From: Clostridia bacterium
Lineage (GTDB): Bacteria; Bacillota; Clostridia; Christensenellales; Borkfalkiaceae
Assembly: GCA_017463325.1 (NCBI GenBank)
Contig: JAFTPK010000004.1
Location: 18,034-82,033, forward strand
Length of the DNA stretch: 64,000 nucleotides
Reading direction: 5' to 3'
Shown here: one piece after another, positions 52,507 to 58,884 of the stretch
Position numbering within the stretch: the first letter of the stretch is position 1
Layout of the letters: the number at the start of each line of letters is the position of its first letter
The notes under the pieces: generated by a model
Databases searched by the model: none
The model's input: only the letters and a program-made list of their open reading frames with translations
Told to the model about the DNA's origin: nothing
Made by a program: the position numbers and the translations under genes

Positions 52507-53598
52507 CTAGCCGCCCTCGACCGTCGTGATTTCCGTCGTACCTACGTTTTCCGCGCCGTTTGCGGTCAAGTATGCCTGCGCCGCCGCGCCGTAACTCAAA
52601 AGATCGGCAACGAGTACTTTCATAGCTGCGTATTTTGTTTCCGAGAGGCCAAGCTCTTCCGCCGTAGAGGAAAGCAAGGAGTTGCAATAGGTTTGTACGC
52701 TGTACGTTTTCGTTTCAAGTTCTTCACCGTCTACGGACAGGGTAGCCGTAACGGTATCCGCGATCCATTGCGGGGCAACGCCCGTAAAACGGAAGAGGTA
52801 AACGCCCTCGGAATAGAAGGTGCCCGTCACGCCCGTTTGCGTGTAGGAGTTGACCGTGAAATTCACGGTGGCTGTGGCTGCCTGTTCTTCGGTGATCGCC
52901 GCGTAATAGTTGATGCTGAGGTCGGAACCGAGAGTCACGCTGACCTGCGTGAAAATGGCGTCAAGCGCCACGAACGTTCTGGAATTCGTCGTTGCGTATT
53001 CTTCCGCCGAGGATCCCTTATAGCCGTAAATGATCGTGCTTTCATTAAGTGCAGATTTTGTGATGGAGGGACTTCCAAGGAAAACGATCTTTTTCAAATT
53101 TGAAGGAGAGCCGTTGAAAGCGTTTGCACGAACGTTTTTAACAGTTTCGGGAATAGTAACTTCCGTTAATCCACTACCGTAGAAAGCTTTTTCTCGAATA
53201 TCCGTTACCGTAGAGGGAATTTCGATCGCTGTTAAAGAGGTGCATAAATTAAATGCAAAATCTCCGATATTCGTAACGCCCTCTTCAATCGTAACGCTGA
53301 CGATATCACCTCTCACGCTATTCCAAGGTACTATTTTTGCGGTCCAACCTGTTTTCATTGCGCCTTCGCCTGAAATTACGAGGTCGTATTTCGTGGAATC
53401 GTTGGCGTTGGTGTAGAGATAACCTTTAACGGTTTCAGCCTCGTCGCCCGACACATTATAGGTCGCGACGGCTGTTCTCGTTTCTTCCGCACTTGCCGTT
53501 TCGTAGGGCAGAGCGTTGACGCCGAGAATGGCACAGCCAAACGCAAGACAGGCGCAGCAAAGAATTGCCGCAAGCTTTAAAAATTTGTTTTTAATCAT
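52507..53598 (-). CDS. Secreted leucine-rich-repeat (BspA-like) surface protein, cut short by TAG
   Basis: A 363-residue secreted protein. The signal peptide covers about residues 1-37 (KLAAILCCACLAFGCAILG is the hydrophobic core). From about 95 to 205 there are BspA-type repeats, for example VTNIGDFAFNLCTSLTAIEI and VTDIREKAFYGSGLTEVTI. From about 210 onward a beta-sandwich-like region and LSETKYAAMKVLVADLLSYG follow. The frame ends ITTVEGG-TAG, but continues for 143 more codons. No sortase motif or membrane anchor is seen. Confidence 0.78.
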   Translation of the reverse strand: MIKNKFLKLAAILCCACLAFGCAILGVNALPYETASAEETRTAVATYNVSGDEAETVKGYLYTNANDSTKYDLVISGEGAMKTGWTAKIVPWNSVRGDIVSVTIEEGVTNIGDFAFNLCTSLTAIEIPSTVTDIREKAFYGSGLTEVTIPETVKNVRANAFNGSPSNLKKIVFLGSPSITKSALNESTIIYGYKGSSAEEYATTNSRTFVALDAIFTQVSVTLGSDLSINYYAAITEEQAATATVNFTVNSYTQTGVTGTFYSEGVYLFRFTGVAPQWIADTVTATLSVDGEELETKTYSVQTYCNSLLSSTAEELGLSETKYAAMKVLVADLLSYGAAAQAYLTANGAENVGTTEITTVEGG

Positions 53599-53616
53599 AG
53601 AACCTTACCTCCCGTA

Positions 53617-53649
53617 TATCATTATACTATAATGATACCATAAAGTAAA
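53617..53649 (-). promoter_or_regulatory. Promoter with overlapping perfect palindrome
   Basis: On the minus strand TTTACT, 17 bases, TATAAT. A perfect 10-base inverted repeat, TATCATTATA-C-TATAATGATA at 53617-53637, covers the -10 and looks like a repressor site. Confidence 0.75.
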
Positions 53650-53806
53650 TCTTTTGACAATGATTTTCGTAGGGAGGGAGGTGAAAATTTTAAAAAATAA
53701 AGAAATTTTTTTATTTGCAGAAAAATTTGCTTAAATAAGAAAAAAATCAAATTCGAGCATTTTTCAGGCGGTCGGCGTTTAAAAACGATCCTTAAAATAA
53801 AACGGG

Positions 53807-53832
53807 CGGGGGCGTGACTAGCCCCCGTTTTT
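53807..53832 (+). terminator. Isolated terminator-like hairpin
   Basis: A perfect seven-pair stem with a seven-base loop and TTTTT; a weaker T-run on the other strand could also be used. Confidence 0.65.
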
Positions 53833-53861
53833 CCGTATTTATGAAAAAACGTGAAATTTTC

Positions 53862-53890
53862 TTGACTTATTCTTTCAAACCTTATATAAT
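53862..53890 (+). promoter_or_regulatory. Sigma-A promoter for the YwaF-like pair
   Basis: TTGACT, 17 bases, TATAAT, about 35 bases before the ATG. Confidence 0.85.
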
Positions 53891-53924
53891 AAGTGGGTAA
53901 GATTTTAACAAGGGAGGAGCAAAG

Positions 53925-54692
53925 ATGCGTAAATTTTTTTACGATCATTACACGGACGCGGATATTTGCGGAATGTATACGCTGCCGCATTTTCTCGTGA
54001 TGCTTGGCTTTTTTGCTCTCCTCGGTTTATTGCTATATTTGTCGCGAAAGCTGACGGAGAAGCAGGTGAGCCGCGTGCATTTTTGGGTTGCCGTCGGTTT
54101 GACTGCGATCGAAGTCGTTAAAATTTCTTTGCGGGTATACAAAAAACAGCCCCCCAACGACTGGATGCCGCTGTTTTATTGTAGCCTTTTCCTGTTCGCC
54201 GTGTGGTTTGCTTTGGCGAAATGGGAACCGCTTCGTCGGGTGGGGTATTCGTTCATGACCATGGGCGGCGTGGCTGCGGCGGCGTTTTATACCCTTTATC
54301 CCTCGACAGGGCTTGGAATGTATCCGCTTTGGCACCCTGCCGCGCTGCACGGGATTTTCTATCATTTCGTGATGTGCTACACGGGACTGCTGCTGTTGAT
54401 CAAGGGCAGGTATGTGCCGAAAGTAAAAGACGCGCTGTATTATTTCCTGTTCGTTGGGGCGGCGTGTATTCCCTCCTATTTCTTTAACGAATGGCTGGGG
54501 AGTAATTGTATGTTCTTGCATAACGCGTTCGGTTTGCCGCTGCTCGACCCTATTTTACAGGCCTCTCACGCGGCGTATATTGCGATCGTCGTTTTTGGAC
54601 AAGCGGTAGCCATGTACTGGTTGAATTACGGTTTATACCGTTTAGCGATCTATATAAAAAACAATAAAACGAGGAAAAACGAAAAGGTATGA
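53925..54692 (+). CDS. YwaF/TMEM164-like membrane protein 1
   Basis: A 255-residue protein with about seven membrane helices. LPHFLVMLGFFALLGLLLYL, then EVVKISLRVYKK, then LFYCSLFLFAVWFAL and HPAALHGIFYHFVMCYTGLL fit the YwaF family of conserved integral membrane proteins, whose function is unknown. The helix-borne histidines could form a catalytic or metal site. The next gene is a paralogue overlapping by four bases, which suggests a paired complex. Confidence 0.65.
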   Translation: MRKFFYDHYTDADICGMYTLPHFLVMLGFFALLGLLLYLSRKLTEKQVSRVHFWVAVGLTAIEVVKISLRVYKKQPPNDWMPLFYCSLFLFAVWFALAKWEPLRRVGYSFMTMGGVAAAAFYTLYPSTGLGMYPLWHPAALHGIFYHFVMCYTGLLLLIKGRYVPKVKDALYYFLFVGAACIPSYFFNEWLGSNCMFLHNAFGLPLLDPILQASHAAYIAIVVFGQAVAMYWLNYGLYRLAIYIKNNKTRKNEKV

Positions 54693-55519
54693 AAGGATTT
54701 GGCTATTTACTGAAAAATTTCTTCACGCATAAGGATTTTATTGCGGAGGACGTGCAGGCAGGGCTTGTACCCGGTACGCTGTTTACTCCACTCCATTTCA
54801 TTTTCTCGGCGTTCGTGCTTGCGGTTGTGATCGTGCTTGCCGTGCTGCTTGGGAAAAAGAAAGACGAAAAGAAAACGAAAACGGTGTTCACCGCAGTATG
54901 GGCGGCGGCTGTTGTTTTGGAGCTTGTTAAGATTGTTTGGGAGAGCGTTTCGGGCAGAGAGATCGGTTTTGAAACGGGCGGCATTTTGCCTTTGTATCCT
55001 TGCAGCGTATTTATGTACGCCATGCCGTTTGCGATTTGGGGCAAGGGCTACGTGAAAAAGGCGGCGTGTGGGTACGTCTGCACGATCGGTTTTATCGGCG
55101 CGTCCGTTAATTTCTTTTACCCTGCAACCATTCTTCCCAACTATTCCTGTATTTCCTTTGCGGGCTTCCACACCTTCTTTTATCACGGCGCTATGATGTT
55201 CTGTTGTCTTGTGATGCTCGTTTCAGGCTATCACCGCTATACGCACGTTAAGAAATGGTGGGAACCTTTCCTTGCGGCAATCCCGCTTTTGATCGTTTCG
55301 ATCCCTGCGAATATCGTCAATTTCTCGCCGATCAATTCCGATTATATGTTCTTTAAATGTTATATGGAGCCGTTCGCGTCCATCTTCGGTTCTCTCGACG
55401 ACTGGCTGACGACGATCATTTTCTACGTTGGGTATACCGTGATCCCCGCGGCTTTCTACTTCCCTTCCTTTATTGCGCAAAAAATTAAGATTGCAAAAAA
55501 CAAGGCAGACGAAATTTAA
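54689..55519 (+). CDS. YwaF/TMEM164-like membrane protein 2
   Basis: A 276-residue paralogue of the preceding gene, with the same order of features: LFTPLHFIFSAFVLAVVIVL, then VLELVKIVWE, then LPLYPCSVFMYAMPFAIWG and FAGFHTFFYHGAMMFCCLVM. About seven membrane helices are visible. It overlaps the first gene (ATGA). Low similarity between the two implies an old duplication. Function unknown. Confidence 0.65.
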   Translation: MKGFGYLLKNFFTHKDFIAEDVQAGLVPGTLFTPLHFIFSAFVLAVVIVLAVLLGKKKDEKKTKTVFTAVWAAAVVLELVKIVWESVSGREIGFETGGILPLYPCSVFMYAMPFAIWGKGYVKKAACGYVCTIGFIGASVNFFYPATILPNYSCISFAGFHTFFYHGAMMFCCLVMLVSGYHRYTHVKKWWEPFLAAIPLLIVSIPANIVNFSPINSDYMFFKCYMEPFASIFGSLDDWLTTIIFYVGYTVIPAAFYFPSFIAQKIKIAKNKADEI

Positions 55520-55525
55520 ATGGCG

Positions 55526-55553
55526 AAAACCGACCTTGACGGATCGGTTTTTT
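55526..55553 (+). terminator. Terminator after the YwaF-like pair
   Basis: AAAACCGA/TCGGTTTT with an inner CC/GG pair and a bulge, followed by T. Confidence 0.78.
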
Positions 55554-55571
55554 AAATAAGGAGAAAAATTT

Positions 55572-56099
55572 ATGAATGAAGTAATGCAAAATATTCTTAC
55601 CCGCAGAAGTGTCAAAAAATACCTCCCCGATCCTGTGGAGGAAAGCTTGATCGAGCAGGTCTTGGAGGCGGGCAGGTATGCGGCGACGGGCAGAAATCGG
55701 CAAGCGCCCATCATTCTCGCCGTTACGAATAAGCTGCTTCGCGACGCTCTCTCAAAGATGAACGCGCGCGTTATGGGCGCGGGAGAGGGCGTCGATCCCT
55801 TTTACGGCGCGCCCGTTGTTCTCGTTGTTTTGGCGGATAAGTCGGTCAATACTCGTGTTTACGACGGCTCGCTTGTCATGGGGAATATGATGCTCGCAGC
55901 CCATTCGTTGGGGCTTGGGAGCTGTTGGATTCACCGTGCCAAAGAGGAATTTGAGAGCGAAGAGGGGAAAGAAATCTTGAAAACGCTTGGCGTGACGGGG
56001 GAATACGAGGGGATCGGACACCTCGTGCTTGGCTACGCCGCCGAAAAGCTCCCTCAGCCAAAGCCTAGAAAGGAAAACTGGGTGTACTACGCAAAATAA
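55572..56099 (+). CDS. Nitroreductase-family protein
   Basis: A 175-residue FMN-binding flavoprotein. ILTRRSVKKYLPDPVEESLI carries the arginine-serine FMN phosphate contacts, AGRYAATGRNRQ and GLGSCWIHRAKEEF are further family blocks, and the C-terminus is short as in the smaller nitroreductases. It would reduce an electrophilic substrate with NAD(P)H. AAGGAG precedes the ATG. It follows a terminator with no obvious promoter of its own, so expression may come from readthrough. Confidence 0.9.
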   Translation: MNEVMQNILTRRSVKKYLPDPVEESLIEQVLEAGRYAATGRNRQAPIILAVTNKLLRDALSKMNARVMGAGEGVDPFYGAPVVLVVLADKSVNTRVYDGSLVMGNMMLAAHSLGLGSCWIHRAKEEFESEEGKEILKTLGVTGEYEGIGHLVLGYAAEKLPQPKPRKENWVYYAK

Positions 56100-56136
56100 T
56101 TTTTTTAAATGGTTTTGATTTTTTTCGCATAAACTA

Positions 56137-56165
56137 TTGACAAAGCCTTTTTATTATGGTAATAT
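56137..56165 (+). promoter_or_regulatory. Promoter for the superoxide reductase operon
   Basis: TTGACA, 17 bases, TAATAT. The palindrome at 56167 begins two bases after the -10. Confidence 0.75.
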
Positions 56166-56166
56166 A

Positions 56167-56189
56167 TTATTAGGATTAAATCCTAATAA
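56167..56189 (+). promoter_or_regulatory. Perfect palindromic operator
   Basis: An 11-base half-site TTATTAGGATT and its exact complement AATCCTAATAA around a single A. It covers the predicted transcript start. It resembles no PerR or Fur box I know closely, though it is AT-rich and symmetric as they are. Confidence 0.8.
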
Positions 56190-56212
56190 ATAAAAATAGG
56201 AGAGAAAAAAAT

Positions 56213-56563
56213 ATGAAATTTTATGAATGTAAAGATTGCGGAAAGGTAATCGTAACGAACGAAGCGGTAAACGTAGCGGCATGGAGAGAATTAGTAGCGG
56301 GCGAAAAGGACGCGGCAAAAGAAAAGCACGTACCCGTGTACGCGGTGAAATGCGGAAAGGTGCGCGTTTCGGTGGGCGAAGTCGGGCACCCCATGACGGC
56401 AGAGCACTATATTTCCATCGTTGCGATTGAAACCGATCAGGGTTATCAGGTAAAGACGTTGCAGCCCGATACGTTGCCTGAGGTAGTATTTTCTCTTTCG
56501 GCGGGCGAAAAGGTGCTCGGCGTATACGCGTATTGTAATTTGCACGGGCTTTGGAAAGCGTAA
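56213..56563 (+). CDS. Superoxide reductase (neelaredoxin/desulfoferrodoxin type)
   Basis: A 116-residue superoxide reductase. The catalytic Fe ligands are all visible: the histidine in EKHVPV, the two in GHPMTAEHYI, and the cysteine and histidine in CNLHG. The N-terminus has only C6 and C9 of the four cysteines of a desulforedoxin centre, so that site is broken or absent. It reduces superoxide to peroxide without making O2, as suits an anaerobe. It is followed by a rubredoxin-domain protein that may supply electrons. Confidence 0.92.
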   Translation: MKFYECKDCGKVIVTNEAVNVAAWRELVAGEKDAAKEKHVPVYAVKCGKVRVSVGEVGHPMTAEHYISIVAIETDQGYQVKTLQPDTLPEVVFSLSAGEKVLGVYAYCNLHGLWKA

Positions 56564-56593
56564 AAAATTTTTTTAACCAAAAAGGAGCATATC

Positions 56594-57202
56594 GTGTTTG
56601 ACAAGAAATCCACCTATAAATTAACTTACGGCTTATTCGTGCTGACGGCGCGGGAGGGGGAAAAGGACAACGGCTGTATCGTCAATACCGTTTCCATGCT
56701 CACGAGCGACCCTTGCCGTATCGTCGTGTTCGTCAACAAGGACAATTACACGGAGGGCATGATACGTCGAACGGGTGTTTTTAACGCGTCGGTCTTGACG
56801 GAAAGCGCGCCTTTCGAGATCTTTAAGAAGTTTGGATTTTCCAGCGGTCGTGACGTTGATAAATTCGCCGGCGAGAGCCTGCCTCGGACGGAGAACGGTC
56901 TTTACTATATCCCCGAGCATACCAACGCTGTGTTGAGCGTGAAAGTAGTGGACGCGCTTGATTACGGCACGCATACGCTGTTTGTCGGCGAGGCGACGGA
57001 GGGGATCGTGCTGTCAGAGGAAAAGAGCGTCACGTACGAAAAATATTTAAACGAGATCAAGCCCAAGCCTACCGCTCAAAAAGCGGCGGAAAAAGAAAAA
57101 TGGGTATGCACGGTATGCGGATACGAGCATGAGGGGCCTTTGCCTGACGATTTTATTTGTCCTTGGTGTAAGCACCCTGCGAGCGATTTTGAAAAGGTTT
57201 GA
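56594..57202 (+). CDS. Flavin reductase-rubredoxin fusion (high-molecular-weight rubredoxin type)
   Basis: A 202-residue protein. Residues 1-155 form a flavin-reductase-like FMN domain (GLFVLTAREG, CIVNTVSMLTSDP), and residues 165-202 a rubredoxin with CTVCGYEHEG and CPWCKHPASDFE. The start is GTG with AAAGGAG upstream. This arrangement matches the Hrb proteins of acetogens, which pass electrons to flavodiiron proteins or superoxide reductase. Placement directly after the superoxide reductase suggests the latter. Confidence 0.9.
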   Translation: MFDKKSTYKLTYGLFVLTAREGEKDNGCIVNTVSMLTSDPCRIVVFVNKDNYTEGMIRRTGVFNASVLTESAPFEIFKKFGFSSGRDVDKFAGESLPRTENGLYYIPEHTNAVLSVKVVDALDYGTHTLFVGEATEGIVLSEEKSVTYEKYLNEIKPKPTAQKAAEKEKWVCTVCGYEHEGPLPDDFICPWCKHPASDFEKV

Positions 57203-57221
57203 TAAATTTTTCGTTCAAGGC

Positions 57222-57250
57222 TTGACAAATAAAATCGTTCATGATATAAT
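57222..57250 (+). promoter_or_regulatory. Sigma-A promoter for the lipoprotein gene
   Basis: TTGACA, 17 bases, TATAAT. Confidence 0.92.
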
Positions 57251-57285
57251 AATTTTACAATAAAGATTTTGGAGGTTCTTTTACA

Positions 57286-57627
57286 ATGAAAAGATTTTTA
57301 TGCGGAATTTTGGCGGCGTTGGCTTGTTTCTGCCTCGTAGCGTGCACCCCTTCGAGCATTGACGACGCGAAGTCGAAAATGCAGGAAGCGGGTTACACCG
57401 TGGAAGCGTATTCCAACGAAGAAGCGGAGGGCAAGATCGGCGGCTTTATCGCGACGAAGTCTACTGGGCTTTTAAGTTCGGAAAGTATAACGGCGTCGTT
57501 GTTTGACACCAAAGAAAATGCAACGGCTTACTATGAAAAGGTGAAAGTAATTCATTCCGATATCACTCAGGACGGCAAGTGGGTGTATTGGGGCAGCGAA
57601 GCGGCCGTTGAAGCGTTTACCAAATAA
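57286..57627 (+). CDS. Small putative lipoprotein
   Basis: A 113-residue protein with signal peptide MKRFLCGILAALACFCLVAC and lipobox LVAC, so it should be lipid-anchored after cleavage. The mature part is a small alpha/beta domain (SIDDAKSKMQEAGYTVEAYS, SLFDTKENATAYYEKVK) that recurs in hypothetical clostridial lipoproteins. Function unknown. It is monocistronic, between a strong promoter and a terminator. Confidence 0.75.
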   Translation: MKRFLCGILAALACFCLVACTPSSIDDAKSKMQEAGYTVEAYSNEEAEGKIGGFIATKSTGLLSSESITASLFDTKENATAYYEKVKVIHSDITQDGKWVYWGSEAAVEAFTK

Positions 57628-57650
57628 GTAAAAGTAGAAACGAACGAAAG

Positions 57651-57682
57651 AAAACGGATAAGCGTAGGCTTGTCCGTTTTTT
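57651..57682 (+). terminator. Terminator after the lipoprotein gene
   Basis: AAAACGGATAAGC/GCTTGTCCGTTTT, a long stem with one mismatch and a four-base loop, then TTTT. Confidence 0.87.
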
Positions 57683-57694
57683 CTTTTCGAGAAC

Positions 57695-57723
57695 TTGCAA
57701 AAAGTTCTTTGATATGATATAAT
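57695..57723 (+). promoter_or_regulatory. Sigma-A promoter for sbcDC
   Basis: TTGCAA, 17 bases, TATAAT, 25 bases before the ATG with AAAGGA. Confidence 0.82.
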
Positions 57724-57747
57724 GAAAGAAAAAGCAAAGGAAAGGCT

Positions 57748-58884
57748 ATGAAATTTCTCCATATTTCCGATCTGCATCTTGGAAAACGGGTCAACGAAAT
57801 TTCGTTGATAGAAGATCAAAAATATATCCTCGCGCAAATTCTAAATGCGGCAGAACAAAATAAAGTGGACGGCGTTCTGATCGCGGGGGACGTATACGAT
57901 AAATCGGTGCCGCCGACGGAGGCGGTGCAGCTCTTTGACGAATTTTTGGTGCAACTTTGCGCTCTGAAAATCCCCGCGTATATCATCAGCGGCAATCACG
58001 ATAGCGCGGAGCGTATTTCGTTTGGCGGCAGATTGATGACGTCGAGCGGCGTTTTCTTCTCGCCTGTGTATGCAGGGTGTGTAACGCCGATTTCGTTGGA
58101 GGACGAGTACGGGCCGCTCAATATATATTTACTACCGTTTGTCAAACCCGCGCACGTGCGTCGGTTTTTTGAGGAAGAAGAAATAGCCTCTTACACGGAC
58201 GCCTTGCGGGTGGCGATAAAGGGAATGTCGATCGACGCCGCGGCGCGCAATATTCTCGTTACCCATCAGTTCGTGACAGGCTCTACGCGGAGTGAGAGTG
58301 AGGAGGTGTCCGTTGGCGGCACCGACAACGTAGACGCAGCCGTATTTGCCGATTTTGATTACGTGGCCCTTGGGCATTTGCATAAACCGCAAAACTGCGG
58401 AGAGCGTATTCGCTACTGCGGTACCCCCTTGAAATACTCCTTTTCCGAGGCAAAGGACGAGAAAACGCTCACCCTTGTAGAGTGTAAAGGAAAGGGGCAG
58501 GTATGCGTTGAACTTCTTCCGCTTGCTCCGCTTCGGGAGATGCGTGAGATAAGAGGCTCGTATGAGGATCTGACGAGAAAAAGCTATTATGAGGGAACGG
58601 CGCTTTGCACGGACTATCTTCGCGTTACCTTGACGGACGAGGACGATATTACCGACGCGTCGGCGCGGCTTCGCGTCATTTATAAAGGGTTGATGGAGCT
58701 TCGCTACGACAACGCGCGGACGCGGAAAAACGCGGAGATCGGCGGCGCGACAGAGGTTGAAAAAAAGTCGCCCAAGGAATTATTTGCGGAGTTTTTTGAA
58801 TTGCAAAACAACGCGCCCATGAGTAAGGAGCAAAGCGAGCTTGTTTCTTCGCTCATTGAAAAGATTTGGGAGGAAGAGGTATGA
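57748..58884 (+). CDS. sbcD: DNA repair exonuclease SbcD (Mre11-like)
   Basis: A 378-residue manganese nuclease. The calcineurin-like motifs are intact: ISDLHLGKR, IAGDVYDKS, ISGNHDSAER, LVTHQFV and ALGHLHKPQ. Mre11-type proteins cut hairpins and DNA ends together with SbcC. The C-terminal third is the capping/SbcC-binding part. Its stop overlaps the sbcC start (ATGA). Confidence 0.95.
   Translation: MKFLHISDLHLGKRVNEISLIEDQKYILAQILNAAEQNKVDGVLIAGDVYDKSVPPTEAVQLFDEFLVQLCALKIPAYIISGNHDSAERISFGGRLMTSSGVFFSPVYAGCVTPISLEDEYGPLNIYLLPFVKPAHVRRFFEEEEIASYTDALRVAIKGMSIDAAARNILVTHQFVTGSTRSESEEVSVGGTDNVDAAVFADFDYVALGHLHKPQNCGERIRYCGTPLKYSFSEAKDEKTLTLVECKGKGQVCVELLPLAPLREMREIRGSYEDLTRKSYYEGTALCTDYLRVTLTDEDDITDASARLRVIYKGLMELRYDNARTRKNAEIGGATEVEKKSPKELFAEFFELQNNAPMSKEQSELVSSLIEKIWEEEV

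Larger units (their letters stand above)
53650..53924. other. Intergenic region between divergent genes
   Basis: No gene is seen. It is AT-rich, with a GC-rich hairpin, CGGGGGC/GCCCCCG at 53807-53827 plus five T, that would terminate + strand transcription although no + gene lies just upstream. A promoter follows at 53862. Confidence 0.6.

Noticed and set aside
52507..52509. TAG as a reassigned or pyrrolysine codon
   Set aside because: TAG ends rfbB and the PHP gene normally, and no pylT or suppressor is seen, so reassignment is not supported.
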